NCBI RefSeq assembly: GCF_000429865.1
Contig: NZ_AUCR01000001.1
Coordinates: 62,001-126,000 of the forward strand
DNA length: 64,000 nucleotides
Source: Cucumibacter marinus DSM 18995
Lineage (GTDB): Bacteria; Pseudomonadota; Alphaproteobacteria; Rhizobiales; Devosiaceae
Reading direction: 5' to 3'
Each line of letters starts with the position of its first letter. Within the stretch, counting starts at the first letter, position 1. Position numbers and translations under genes: made by a program. Below, one piece after another: positions 28,984-38,055 of this stretch. The notes under the pieces are model-generated. The model searched no databases, was not told the origin of the DNA, and worked only from the letters and a program-made list of their open reading frames with translations.

Positions 28984-29112
28984 ATGCAGGACGGACCGCG
29001 ATATAAACGGTTTGAACCGCCAGCGGCGCTGGCCGGCGCGATTGGTCATCGGTGGATGATCGAAGGGCCGGTGGCGCCGTTTGTGCGTCGGAGGTGCTGC
29101 CGATGGCCGTAA
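28984..29112 (+). pseudogene. Possible N-terminal remnant of an AraC-type regulator
   Basis: A 42-codon frame whose first 30 residues (RYKRFEPPAALAGAIGHRWMIEG) look like the opening of an AraC-family effector domain, then ends after a basic CCRWP tail at TAA 29110. It overlaps the start of the next gene in another frame. This is weak evidence; it may be chance. Confidence 0.2.
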
Positions 29113-29666
29113 CGCGGGAAAACATCGGAAAGGTTCGCGAAGCGACGGGCAAGAGCTTTGAAGCCTGGGTAACCTGGCTCGACAGCATCGGTGCCCGGGG
29201 CATGCCGCATAAGGAAATCGCCGAGCGGATCGGAAAGACCGGCGAGGCGAGCATGTGGTGGGCGCAGACCATCACTGTCGCCTATGAGCAGGAGATCGGC
29301 CGGCGCGTGCCAGGCCAGAATTGCGACGGTGACTTCTCCGTGTCGGTCAACAAGACGTTCTGGCGCTCAAGCCATGATGTGTTTGCCGCCTGGGTCGAGT
29401 TCAATGCGGATCTCGACCGTGTCGATGGCGTCTCCGTCGTCGACGAACCCAACGTCACGGAAACGGAGAAGTGGTATTACTGGCGGGTCCGTCTCTCCGA
29501 CGGCAGCCAGGTGACTGCCGGCATGAACAAGACTTCAGGTGAAAAATGCCAGCTCGGGATCGGGCATGAGAAGTTGAATACAGAAAGAATGATCGAACCG
29601 GCGCGGGCTTTCTGGAAGCAGCGCATAGCCCAATTTGGTGATGTACTTTCACCAGATGGAAAATAG
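29103..29666 (+). CDS. DUF4287 plus SRPBCC-like protein
   Basis: A protein of 187 residues. The first 70 (ENIGKVREATGKSFEAWVTWLDSIGARGMPHKEIAERI..GEASMWWAQTITVAYEQEIG) are a DUF4287 helical domain. The remainder (VSVNKTFWRSSHDVFAAW to the final WKQRIAQF) looks like a START-type lid and sheet. The function is unknown. ATG 29103 has a GGAGGTG site, which decides the start over a longer frame from 29052. Confidence 0.8.
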   Translation: MAVTRENIGKVREATGKSFEAWVTWLDSIGARGMPHKEIAERIGKTGEASMWWAQTITVAYEQEIGRRVPGQNCDGDFSVSVNKTFWRSSHDVFAAWVEFNADLDRVDGVSVVDEPNVTETEKWYYWRVRLSDGSQVTAGMNKTSGEKCQLGIGHEKLNTERMIEPARAFWKQRIAQFGDVLSPDGK

Positions 29667-29764
29667 CCAATCACCTGTTCCGATTGATTTTTAACCAAAG
29701 TCTACAACTTCGGCCGCAACCGGTTTTCCTGATCACGGCACCGTGATAGGGAACGGGGCAGTGG

Positions 29765-29838
29765 GGCTACGTGGCGGAGTGGTTACGCAGCGGATTGCAA
29801 ATCCGTGTACCTCGGTTCGATTCCGGGCGTGGCCTCCA
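29765..29838 (+). tRNA. tRNA-Cys (anticodon GCA)
   Basis: Acceptor stem GGCTACG pairs with CGTGGCC; discriminator T and an encoded CCA end at 29838. The anticodon loop TTGCAAA carries GCA, and the T-arm contains GGTTCGATTCC. All four stems fold. Confidence 0.96.
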
Positions 29839-29952
29839 CTTTCCTTTCAGATTGAATGCCGACAGCGTTGCAGGAATTGCCTGCGATGACGCGCGGATCG
29901 GCACCGGTCTGCATGGAGAGGACGATCAGTTGGAACGCCGCAGCTGTCTCAG

Positions 29953-30016
29953 CCCTCATCCTGAGCTGGTCTAGGGACCGGGCCGAAGTCGAGTACCGAG
30001 TCTCGAAGGACGAGGG
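29953..30016. repeat. Intergenic palindromic element (CCCTCATCCT...AGGACGAGGG)
   Basis: A 64-nt imperfect palindrome whose arms CCCTCATCCT (29953-29962) and AGGACGAGGG (30007-30016) frame a GC-rich centre. This resembles dispersed palindromic repeats I know from Rhizobiales intergenic DNA. It sits between tRNA-Cys and tRNA-Lys. Confidence 0.55.
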
Positions 30017-30047
30017 CACGTTTCTATGCCGCAATGGGGAGTTGAAG

Positions 30048-30089
30048 CCATTCGAGCGAAGCGCTCGTGGCCTTCTCATCTTCGAATGG
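30048..30089. repeat. Second intergenic palindrome (CCATTCGA...TCGAATGG)
   Basis: 8-bp arms at 30048-30055 and 30082-30089 enclose a perfect inner hairpin GAGCG-AAG-CGCTC (30054-30066). The tRNA gap 29839-30133 holds only this and the preceding palindrome; I see no gene. Confidence 0.5.
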
Positions 30090-30133
30090 TTCACTGGATC
30101 GTTCGATTGGCCGATGGCCAGCCGAATTCGAAG

Positions 30134-30209
30134 TGGTGCGCCCGGAAGGATTCGAACCTTCGACCTGCCGATTAAAAGTCGGATGCTCTACCAGCTGAGC
30201 TACGGGCGC
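30134..30209 (-). tRNA. tRNA-Lys (anticodon TTT)
   Basis: On the minus strand the acceptor GCGCCCG pairs with CGGGCGC; the discriminator is A and CCA is encoded (30134-30136). The anticodon loop CTTTTAA carries TTT; the D-arm AGCTCAGCTGGTAGAGC and T-arm GGTTCGAATCC are standard. Confidence 0.97.
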
Positions 30210-30323
30210 CCGGGGTGTCGCCTGGGACCCGAAAGCCCGCCCGGCGAATTCGCGCGGACAATAGCCGGGAGCGTCCCGGTGTCAACCGGTATGGCGCGGA
30301 ATGGGCCAGAAAATTGGATGTGG

Positions 30324-31163
30324 TTAGCGGGCCGGTGAGGGCAGGCTGACGCCGGCATAGTCGGCGGTGCTGCATTGGAGTTCGGCGCGACCGATTTCGG
30401 CGCAAAGCCGCTCGGCTTCCGCAAGGCTGGCGACGGGGCCGGCAATCAACCGGGTTTCGCCTTCCTCGCTCAGCTTGGGGTCGAGAAGCGGATCGAGGCC
30501 GATCAGCAGTCCACCGACATCCTGGCGGATCGCCTGCCATGCCGCCGGCGCGTCGCCGGGCGCAACCGGGGCGCCGATGACGAGCCCGACGCTGTGACCA
30601 TCGAATTCGCGGAGCGGTCCGCGTACCGCGTCGAGGCTATCCGGCATGGGCTGAGTGCGCGCGGCATTGGCCGCGGCCAGTTCTTCTTCACTGGGGAACA
30701 TCGGGCTGCGTTTGACCACCAGAATGCCGCCTTCCACTTCCCTGGTTTCCGACAGCAGGTCCTCGCCGATCGCAGCGGTCAACAGATTGTAGTCGAGGTC
30801 TGCGTCGGGAGGGAGCGATTCGAGAAGCATCGGGATGCTCAACTCGAGCGCGCCGACCCGGCGGGCAAAGTTGGTCCGATTGTCTTCCATCAGCGAAACG
30901 CGTGTGTTGAGTACCGCATTGGTGCGTTCGGCGCGGGCCAGTTCGATACGCATGCGGTCGACTTCGGCCTTCATGCCCACCATGTTGCCGGTCTCGATGC
31001 GGGTTGCGTGCAGGCCAACCAGCCAGTTCTCCGGCAGATAGGCGGCAAGGTTGGTCGACATCACCGCGAGCGCAACCGATGCGACTGCAGCAACACCCCA
31101 GCGCATGAAATCCTTCTTCTCGGTGCTCTTCTTGTGGCGGGTCGCCAAGCTTCTCTCCGTCAA
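30324..31163 (-). CDS. Membrane-anchored protein with coiled coil and SPOR-like C-terminus
   Basis: A protein of 279 residues with a basic cytoplasmic start, one membrane helix (about 21-45), a heptad-rich stretch (about 64-110) and a periplasmic C-terminal region. That region ends EGETRLIAGPVASLAEAERLCAEIGR..LQCSTADYAGVSLP, whose strand-helix-strand pattern resembles a SPOR peptidoglycan-binding domain. I do not recognise a named family. A role at the cell envelope or division site is inference. It is divergent from glmU. Confidence 0.75.
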   Translation of the reverse strand: MTERSLATRHKKSTEKKDFMRWGVAAVASVALAVMSTNLAAYLPENWLVGLHATRIETGNMVGMKAEVDRMRIELARAERTNAVLNTRVSLMEDNRTNFARRVGALELSIPMLLESLPPDADLDYNLLTAAIGEDLLSETREVEGGILVVKRSPMFPSEEELAAANAARTQPMPDSLDAVRGPLREFDGHSVGLVIGAPVAPGDAPAAWQAIRQDVGGLLIGLDPLLDPKLSEEGETRLIAGPVASLAEAERLCAEIGRAELQCSTADYAGVSLPSPAR

Positions 31164-31245
31164 GCGCCTGCGAATCGTTGCTGATTCAGTTTACTATCGA
31201 TTTAATTCGTTTCCCCTTTGACAACATGGCGCGGTCACAAATCCC

Positions 31246-31257
31246 GACAAATTTGTC
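31246..31257. promoter_or_regulatory. Perfect 12-bp palindrome GACAAATTTGTC before glmU
   Basis: It lies in the 162-nt divergent gap, 68 nt before the glmU ATG, next to an AT-rich CATATAGG that could be a -10. A TTGACA also occurs at 31218-31223, but its spacing to a -10 is poor. Operator candidate. Confidence 0.4.
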
Positions 31258-31325
31258 ATATAGGCACGGCAGGATTGGCCGAACGCCGGAAAATGGCGGG
31301 CGGCGAGGAAGGGACAAAAGGCTCT

Positions 31326-32687
31326 ATGGCTGACTTGCTGGCGATCATCCTTGCCGCGGGCGAAGGCAAGCGGATGAAGTCGGACACCCCGAAGCTTCTG
31401 CACCGGGTCGGCGGCATGCCGATCATCGGGCATGTGCTGGCCGCCGCGCGCGGCAGCGGGGCAACCGAGCTGGCGGTCGTCACGGCGCCCGGCGCCGATG
31501 CTTTCGAGACGGTGATCAGGCAGATCGCGCCCGATGCCGGGATCTTTGTGCAGGACGAGGCGAAGGGCACCGCCCATGCGGCCATGGCGGCCCGTGAGGC
31601 CTTCGACCGTGCCAAGGGCAACGTGATCGTGGTCTATGGCGACCATCCACTGTTGCGGCCGGAAAACCTTGATAGCGTGATCGCACCGCTCGATGCCGGC
31701 AAGCATGCGGCTATTCTCGGCTTCAAACCGGAAAGCCCGACCGGGTATGGCCGGCTGATCACCGAGGGCGACCGGTTGCTGGCGATCCGCGAGGAAAAGG
31801 ATGCCAGCGAGGAAGAACGCAGGATCGGGCTTTGCAATGCCTGCGGCCTGGCGTTCAGAGCCGATGTGTTCCGCGACCTCATCGACAAGGTGACGGATGA
31901 CAATGCCCAGGGCGAATTCTACATCACCGATCTCGTCGAACTGGCCAATGCCGAAGGGCTCGATGTCGGCTATGCCATTGCGCCCGAGGCCGATGTTGTC
32001 GGCGTCAATTCCCGGGGGCAGCTCGCCGTTGCCGAGAAGCTGTTCCAGAAGCGCCGCCGCGCCGAAATGATGGATGCGGGGGTCACGCTCATCGATCCCG
32101 ATACGGTCTATTTCAGCTACGACACGGCAATCGAGCGTGATGTCGAAATCGAGCCGGGTGTCTGGTTCGGGCCGGGCGTGTCGGTGAGCAAGGGCGCGAG
32201 TATCAAGGCCTGGTCGCATCTTGAAGGCTGCACCATCGGGCCGGGTGCCGAGATCGGGCCCTTTGCGCGGCTGCGGCCCGCGGCCGAGATCGGCGAGGGC
32301 GCGAAGGTCGGCAATTTCGTCGAAGTGAAGAAGGCGAAAGTCGGCAAGGGCGCCAAGCTCAACCACCTCAGCTATATCGGCGATGCTCAGGTGGGCGCTG
32401 CGGCCAATATCGGCGCGGGCACCATCACCTGCAATTACGATGGCTTCAACAAATGGCTGACCGTGATCGGCGAGGGAGCCTTTATCGGTTCGAACTCGTC
32501 CCTGGTCGCCCCGGTCAATATCGGGGACGGCGCCTATGTCGGCTCGGGCAGCGTCATCACCCAGAACGTCGAAGCTGACGCCCTGGCGCTGGCACGCGGG
32601 CAGCAGGTCAACAAGCCGGGCCGGGGGGCGGATCTCCGCGCCCGCAACAAGGCCATCAAGGATCAACGCAAGAACGACAAGGCCTAG
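31326..32687 (+). CDS. glmU: Bifunctional N-acetylglucosamine-1-phosphate uridyltransferase / glucosamine-1-phosphate acetyltransferase
   Basis: A protein of 453 residues that makes UDP-GlcNAc for peptidoglycan and lipopolysaccharide. The uridyltransferase domain has LAAGEGKRMKSDTPKLLHRVGG, VYGDHPLL and NACGLAFRAD. From about 250 a left-handed beta-helix of hexapeptide repeats (IGPGAEIGPFARLRPAAEIGEGAKVGNFVEVKKAKV) carries the acetyltransferase, with GAGTITCNYDGFNKW near the end. ATG 31326 is the family start. glmS follows after seven bases. Confidence 0.97.
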   Translation: MADLLAIILAAGEGKRMKSDTPKLLHRVGGMPIIGHVLAAARGSGATELAVVTAPGADAFETVIRQIAPDAGIFVQDEAKGTAHAAMAAREAFDRAKGNVIVVYGDHPLLRPENLDSVIAPLDAGKHAAILGFKPESPTGYGRLITEGDRLLAIREEKDASEEERRIGLCNACGLAFRADVFRDLIDKVTDDNAQGEFYITDLVELANAEGLDVGYAIAPEADVVGVNSRGQLAVAEKLFQKRRRAEMMDAGVTLIDPDTVYFSYDTAIERDVEIEPGVWFGPGVSVSKGASIKAWSHLEGCTIGPGAEIGPFARLRPAAEIGEGAKVGNFVEVKKAKVGKGAKLNHLSYIGDAQVGAAANIGAGTITCNYDGFNKWLTVIGEGAFIGSNSSLVAPVNIGDGAYVGSGSVITQNVEADALALARGQQVNKPGRGADLRARNKAIKDQRKNDKA

Positions 32688-32694
32688 GCAGTTT

Positions 32695-34524
32695 ATGTGC
32701 GGAATCGTCGGGATTATCGGCCAGGCGCCAGTGAGCGAACGGCTTCTCGAGGCGCTGAAGCGCCTGGAGTATCGCGGCTATGACAGTGCGGGGATCGCTA
32801 CGGTTGGCGGCGACGGTGCACTGACACGGCGCCGGGCGGAGGGCAAGCTGGGCAATCTCTCCGCGCGTCTTGAGGCGGAGCCGCTGGCTGGCAATATCGG
32901 CATCGGCCACACCCGTTGGGCGACCCATGGTGGGCCGACAGAGACCAATGCCCATCCGCATATGACCAGCCGCGTGGCGGTCGTGCAGAATGGGATCATC
33001 GAGAATTTCAAGGCGCTCAGGGAAGAGCTGGCCGCCGATGGTTACGAGCCGCAATCGGAAACCGATACCGAGGTGGTGCCACTGCTGGTGACCCGCGAAC
33101 TGGCCCGCGGTGCGACTCCGCAAAAGGCCGTCGAGACGGTGCTGGCAAAACTGAATGGCGCTTTTGCCCTGGCGCTGATCTTCTCTGGTGAACAATCGCT
33201 GATGATCGCGGCCTGCCGCGGCGCGCCGATCGCCGTCGGCCATGGCGATACTGAGACGTATCTGGGGTCGGACGCCATGGCGCTCGCGCCATTCACCAAT
33301 CGGGTGACATTCCTTGAGGATGGCGACTGGGCGGTTCTCGAGGGCAGCAAGATTTCGCTTTTCGACCGGGCCAATCAACCGGTCAAGCGCGCCGTGATCA
33401 CCACCCAGGCCAGTGGACTGTTGGCCGACAAGGGCAATCACCGGCACTTCATGCTGAAGGAAATCCATGAGCAGCCGGAGACGGTCGGCCATACGCTCGC
33501 GCATTATGTCGACCTTGCCAGCGAGACGGTGCGGCTGCGCGAAACCCTGCCCATCGATTTCGCGGATATGCCACGGCTGACGATTTCGGCCTGCGGCACG
33601 GCTTATTATGCGGGGCTCGTCGCCAAATACTGGTTCGAGCGCTATGCGCGCCTGCCGGTCGACGTCGATGTGGCCTCCGAATTCCGGTACCGCGAACCGC
33701 CCATGGAGAAGGGCGGCATGGCGCTGTTTATCTCGCAGTCGGGGGAAACCGCCGACACGCTGGCCGCGCTGCGCTATTGCGCGGGCGCGGGGCAACACAT
33801 CGCTTCGCTTCTCAACGTCACCGAATCGACCATCGGCCGGGAATCCGACGTCGTATTCCCGACGCTTTGCGGTGCCGAGATCGGGGTGGCCTCGACCAAG
33901 GCCTTCACGTCCCAGTTGACGGCGCTGGCCGCACTCGCCGTGGCCGCCGGCAAGGCGAGGGGCACGATTTCCGCCGGGGAAGAGGCGGAGCTCGTGCGGG
34001 CACTGGCCGGGTTGCCGGGGCTTATGCACGATGCGCTCAGAGCCGAGAAGCAGACCGAAGACATCGCCCGACAGATGGCGCGGGCCTCCGACGTTCTGTA
34101 TCTCGGGCGCGGGCAGATGTTCCCGCTGGCGCTTGAAGGCGCGCTCAAGCTCAAGGAAATCTCCTATATCCACGCCGAAGGCTATGCGGCGGGCGAACTC
34201 AAGCACGGGCCGATCGCCCTGATTGAAGAGGATCTGCCCGTGATCGTGGTCGCTCCCTCGGACGACCTCATGGAAAAAACGCTTTCCAACATGCAGGAAG
34301 TGGCGGCCCGTGGGGGTTCGATCGTGCTGATCACCGATGAGGAGGGGGCGAACCAGGCTGGCGACAGCGCTGCCGAGGTGATTACCGTGCCGACGGTTCA
34401 CAACATGCTGGCGCCCATCGTTTGTGCGCTGCCGGTGCAGCTTCTGGCCTATCACACGGCGGTGCATATGGGCACGGATGTCGATCAGCCCCGAAACCTG
34501 GCCAAGTCCGTGACCGTTGAATAA
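32695..34524 (+). CDS. glmS: Glutamine-fructose-6-phosphate aminotransferase (isomerizing)
   Basis: A 609-residue enzyme that forms glucosamine-6-phosphate, the first committed amino-sugar step. The Ntn nucleophile Cys2 follows the initiator Met (MCGIVGIIG). The glutaminase site includes GHTRWATHG and NGIIENF. The two SIS domains carry SACGTAYYAGLVAKYWFE, SQSGETADTLAALR and the closing LKHGPIALI and PRNLAKSVTVE. No glmS ribozyme is expected or seen; the gene shares the glmU operon. Confidence 0.97.
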   Translation: MCGIVGIIGQAPVSERLLEALKRLEYRGYDSAGIATVGGDGALTRRRAEGKLGNLSARLEAEPLAGNIGIGHTRWATHGGPTETNAHPHMTSRVAVVQNGIIENFKALREELAADGYEPQSETDTEVVPLLVTRELARGATPQKAVETVLAKLNGAFALALIFSGEQSLMIAACRGAPIAVGHGDTETYLGSDAMALAPFTNRVTFLEDGDWAVLEGSKISLFDRANQPVKRAVITTQASGLLADKGNHRHFMLKEIHEQPETVGHTLAHYVDLASETVRLRETLPIDFADMPRLTISACGTAYYAGLVAKYWFERYARLPVDVDVASEFRYREPPMEKGGMALFISQSGETADTLAALRYCAGAGQHIASLLNVTESTIGRESDVVFPTLCGAEIGVASTKAFTSQLTALAALAVAAGKARGTISAGEEAELVRALAGLPGLMHDALRAEKQTEDIARQMARASDVLYLGRGQMFPLALEGALKLKEISYIHAEGYAAGELKHGPIALIEEDLPVIVVAPSDDLMEKTLSNMQEVAARGGSIVLITDEEGANQAGDSAAEVITVPTVHNMLAPIVCALPVQLLAYHTAVHMGTDVDQPRNLAKSVTVE

Positions 34525-34619
34525 GCATGTCCGCCCGAACCGCGAAGCCGCGAAATAACAAGGTGATATCCGATTGATATGGTTCTGGGCGGCTGACCGA
34601 ACTGTTTGAATATGCGATA

Positions 34620-34648
34620 TTGGAGATGCCGGCCTGCGTTCCTATATA
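34620..34648 (+). promoter_or_regulatory. Sigma-70-like promoter of the DUF502 gene
   Basis: TTGGAG (34620-34625), a 17-nt spacer and TATATA (34643-34648), 31 nt before the GTG start. Confidence 0.55.
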
Positions 34649-34679
34649 GGTCGGTATAACCCCGCAGGAGCAATCCACA

Positions 34680-35444
34680 GTGCATTTGCCGGACGATCCG
34701 ACCCCTCACGTTGGCAAGCGCAGCGCGTTTGGCCGCCGCCTTACCAACTATTTTCTCACGGGTCTGGTTATCGCCGGCCCCCTGGCCATCGCCATCTATG
34801 TGACATGGTGGTTCATCGGCCTGATCGACAGCGTCGTCAAACCGCTGCTCCCCGCCGCTTACAATCCGGACAACTACCTGCCGGTCGCCTTGCCTGGCGT
34901 CGGCGTGGTGGTGGCTGTCGTGGGCATTGTGATCCTGGGGTTCCTGACCGCGACCCTGGTCGGACGATCGCTGATCACCTTCGGGGAAAGCGTTCTGGCG
35001 CGGATCCCCTTCTTCTCGGTGCTCTATCGCGGGCTCAAGCAGATCTTCGAGACCGTGGTCAGCCAGTCGAAGACCAATTTCCGCGAAGTCGGGCTCATCG
35101 AATATCCGCGTCCGGGTCTTTATGCACTCGTGTTCGTGTCAACCACAGCCAAGGGCGAGGTGGCCGAGAAGGTCGAGGGTGAGGATATCGTCAGCGTCTT
35201 CCTGCCGACGACGCCGAACCCGACTTCGGGCTATTTGCTGTTCCTGCCGCGCAAGGATGTCACGGTGCTCGACATGTCGATCGAAGATGGTGCCAAGCTG
35301 GTAATCTCCGCCGGCCTGGTGATGCCTGAGCAGCGAGCCCAGGAGCTTGCCGGCCAGATCAAGCACAAGGCCGCTGAACACGAGGCCGAAAAGCACCATG
35401 ACGACCACAATGACGATCCCGGCAGCAGCAAGGCTGCCGAATAG
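34680..35444 (+). CDS. DUF502-family inner-membrane protein
   Basis: A protein of 254 residues with two membrane helices (about 21-45 and 73-94), followed by a soluble domain with the family pattern VLARIPFFSVLYRGLKQIFETV, GLIEYPRPGLYALVFVS, VFLPTTPNPTSGYLLFLP and SIEDGAKLVISAG. It ends in a charged, His/Asp-rich tail. The function is unknown, although the family is widespread in proteobacteria and plants. The start is GTG 34680, with an AGGAG site. Confidence 0.88.
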   Translation: MHLPDDPTPHVGKRSAFGRRLTNYFLTGLVIAGPLAIAIYVTWWFIGLIDSVVKPLLPAAYNPDNYLPVALPGVGVVVAVVGIVILGFLTATLVGRSLITFGESVLARIPFFSVLYRGLKQIFETVVSQSKTNFREVGLIEYPRPGLYALVFVSTTAKGEVAEKVEGEDIVSVFLPTTPNPTSGYLLFLPRKDVTVLDMSIEDGAKLVISAGLVMPEQRAQELAGQIKHKAAEHEAEKHHDDHNDDPGSSKAAE

Positions 35445-35510
35445 CGTCAGGCCCGTCATCTGGCCGCGTTTCTGAACGGTGAACCGGGATCCCCTTCACC
35501 TGGAAACGCT

Positions 35511-37619
35511 CTAGCCCGCCTTGATGAGCGGGATCGCAAGGTCCCGCCTCAGCAAATACAACAGGTTACGCACCGCGTCACCGCGCGGGCTTGTCAGCCC
35601 CGGATCTTGTTCGAGGAGGGCCTGGGCATCGTCATGCGCGTATTCCAGCAGGTTGCGATGCAGATCGGGCAGGGCAAGGCGATAGCCGGGCATGCCCGAC
35701 TGCCGGGTGCCCAGCAGATCGCCCTGGCCGCGCAGTTCCAAGTCGCGTTCAGCGATTTCGAAACCGTCCTCGGTTGATTTGATGGTGTCGAGCCGAGCCC
35801 GCGCCAAATCGGTCAACGGTTCTCCATGCAGCAACAGACAGGCTGAACGGGCCGATCCGCGCCCCACGCGGCCCCGCAACTGGTGGAGCTGGGCGAGGCC
35901 GAAGCGTTCGGCATGTTCGATGATCATGATGGTTGCGTTGGGCACATCCACCCCGACCTCGATGACCGTGGTCGCAACAAGGATCGCCAGTTCCCCGGCC
36001 AGGAACCCGTCCATGACGGCCTGTTTTTCCTGCGCTCCCATGCGGCCATGCACCAGCCCCACACGCGCGCCGAAGACCTCCCGCAGCTTTGCTGCCCGTT
36101 CTTCCGCCGACATGGCGGAGACTTCCTCGGATTCCTCGACAAGCGGGCAGACCCAGAACGCTTGAGCGCCTTCATCGACCCGGGCCTTGAGCCTTGCGAT
36201 GACGCGGTCATAAGCGGCGACCGGCATGACGGCTGTGTCGATGGGCTGGCGACCTGCGGGCTTCTCGGTGAGCTTGGAGACCGCCATGTCGCCGAAGTGA
36301 GTGAGGACCAGGGTGCGCGGGATCGGTGTGGCGGTCATCACCAGCAATTCGGTGTGCCGGCCCTTGTCGGACAGGGCGAGACGCTGATGCACGCCGAAGC
36401 GGTGTTGTTCGTCGACGATCGTCAGCCCCAGATCGGCAAACTCGACCCCCGTCTGAAACAGGGCATGGGTGCCAACGGCAATCGATGCGTCACCGGAGGC
36501 GAGGCGGGCGAGGGCAGACTTTCGGGTGGCGGCGTCCTGCTTTCCGGTCAAAAGGACAATGCCGATTCCGGCGGCGGTGCACAGCGGTTCAAGGGTGCGG
36601 TAGTGCTGGGCTGCCAGGAGTTCGGTCGGTGCCATGAAGGCGGATTGCGCACCGTCCTCGGCCAAAGCGGCCATGGCCAGCAGCGCCACCAGCGTCTTGC
36701 CCGCGCCGACATCACCCTGCAGCAGACGCGACATGCGATTGGTTGAGGTGAGATCGGCCTTGATGTCGTCAAAGGCTGCGAGCTGACTGCCGGTCGGTGA
36801 AAAGGGCAGGGCGTCGAGAACCTTGCCGGTCAATTCCCCTGTGAGCTGGCGCGCGGTCCCCTTTTGGCGGGTCATGGTTGACCGGATGATCAACAGGGTG
36901 AGTTGGCCGGCGAGATACTCGTCATAGGCCAGCCGCGTGCGCGCCGTGTTGAACGGTTGCAGGTCCGCCGGGTCACCGGGATTGTGCACTTGTTCAAGCG
37001 CGGCACGGAAACTCGGCCAGTGGTTCGATTTGAGCCGCTCCGGGGCTATCCATTCGGGCAGGTCAGGCACCTGTTTGAGTGCCTCGACCACCACTTTGTG
37101 CACCGTCTTGTTGGTCAGCCCGTGGGTCAGCGGATACACCGGCTCGACCATGGGCAGGGTATCGAGTTCATCAGTGCGCACAATATGGTCGGGATGGCTG
37201 ATCTGCTTCATCCCGCCGAAAGTGGTGACCGTGCCCGAGACAATACGGTTCTCGCCGACCGGCAGCACCTTTTGCAGCCAGGAGGCCTTGCCAGCGAAAT
37301 AGGTGATGGTCAGCTCACCGGTCTCGTCATGGGTGAAGATGCGATAGGGCGCGCGGCGATTCCCCGGCGGCGGCCCTGCGTGTTCATCGATGTGAAGGCT
37401 GAGCGTAGCGACCGTGCCGGGAATGGCGGCCGAGATGCCGCCTTTCATGCGACGATCTATGGCGCCGGCAGGCATGTGCAGCAACACATCGACAAGGGGC
37501 GCGTCCTGGCCCTCGGGCGCATCGAAAAAGCGCGCCATCAAGGTGGCGATCTGCGGGCCGACGCCCTTGACCGACCGTACCGAGCGAAACAGCGGATCGA
37601 GACGGGTAGGCCGGGGCAA
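35511..37619 (-). CDS. recG: ATP-dependent DNA helicase RecG
   Basis: A protein of 702 residues that rescues stalled forks by reversing branched DNA. The N-terminal wedge/OB domain is followed by Walker A GDVGAGKT, the DEQHRFG box, TATPIPRTL, and the C-terminal helicase lobe with ATTVIEVGVDVPNATIM and QLHQLRGRVGRG, then the RecG-specific TEDGFEIAERDLELRGQGDLLGTRQSG. The start is TTG 37619 with an AGGAAT site. It is divergent from sdhE. Confidence 0.96.
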   Translation of the reverse strand: MPRPTRLDPLFRSVRSVKGVGPQIATLMARFFDAPEGQDAPLVDVLLHMPAGAIDRRMKGGISAAIPGTVATLSLHIDEHAGPPPGNRRAPYRIFTHDETGELTITYFAGKASWLQKVLPVGENRIVSGTVTTFGGMKQISHPDHIVRTDELDTLPMVEPVYPLTHGLTNKTVHKVVVEALKQVPDLPEWIAPERLKSNHWPSFRAALEQVHNPGDPADLQPFNTARTRLAYDEYLAGQLTLLIIRSTMTRQKGTARQLTGELTGKVLDALPFSPTGSQLAAFDDIKADLTSTNRMSRLLQGDVGAGKTLVALLAMAALAEDGAQSAFMAPTELLAAQHYRTLEPLCTAAGIGIVLLTGKQDAATRKSALARLASGDASIAVGTHALFQTGVEFADLGLTIVDEQHRFGVHQRLALSDKGRHTELLVMTATPIPRTLVLTHFGDMAVSKLTEKPAGRQPIDTAVMPVAAYDRVIARLKARVDEGAQAFWVCPLVEESEEVSAMSAEERAAKLREVFGARVGLVHGRMGAQEKQAVMDGFLAGELAILVATTVIEVGVDVPNATIMIIEHAERFGLAQLHQLRGRVGRGSARSACLLLHGEPLTDLARARLDTIKSTEDGFEIAERDLELRGQGDLLGTRQSGMPGYRLALPDLHRNLLEYAHDDAQALLEQDPGLTSPRGDAVRNLLYLLRRDLAIPLIKAG

Positions 37620-37761
37620 TACAACGATTCCTGATGGATTCTCGAGAAGGTGGAATGGACCTTAGCGCCGTTGACGCGCGCGCAAAAGCCTGACAAATCC
37701 GTGGGCCTGTTCGCACCCGGCGCCTGTCGCCGGCCGTGATGCCCAGCAAAGACAGACGATC

Positions 37762-38055
37762 ATGACCGCTTCGAATGCCGACGAATCCGAGCTTGTTCGC
37801 CGCCGCAAACGGGCGCACTTCCGCGCCTGGCACCGGGGAACCAAGGAAATGGACCTGCTGATGGGCCGTTTCGCCGATGCCCGGATCGAAGCGTTTGACG
37901 AGCCAGCTCTGACCCGTTTCGAGGCCCTGCTCGAGATCGCGGATACCGAATTGCAGGTCTGGCTGACCGGGCAGGCGGCCGTGCCACCAGATGTGGACAA
38001 AACCCTGATCGCAGAGATCAGCGCCTTTCACGCCGATGGGGACCCACAATCGTGA
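37762..38055 (+). CDS. sdhE: FAD assembly factor SdhE
   Basis: A small helical protein of 97 residues that promotes covalent flavin attachment to succinate dehydrogenase. The signature RGTKEMD (Arg25-Gly26...Glu29) and the following LLMGRF are intact, and LTRFEALLEIADTELQVWLTG matches the family. Its stop overlaps the mfd GTG (GTGA). The order recG / sdhE-mfd is common in Rhizobiales. Confidence 0.92.
   Translation: MTASNADESELVRRRKRAHFRAWHRGTKEMDLLMGRFADARIEAFDEPALTRFEALLEIADTELQVWLTGQAAVPPDVDKTLIAEISAFHADGDPQS

Noticed and set aside
29783-30094. Frame ending in TPGIEPRYTDLQSA
   Set aside because: Antisense translation of tRNA-Cys, another classic false call.
32640-32700. glmS ribozyme
   Set aside because: The glmU-glmS gap is seven bases, so there is no room for it, and the ribozyme is typical of Firmicutes.
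32656-34467. 603-codon frame antisense to glmS
   Set aside because: Shadow of glmS; no start context or homology.
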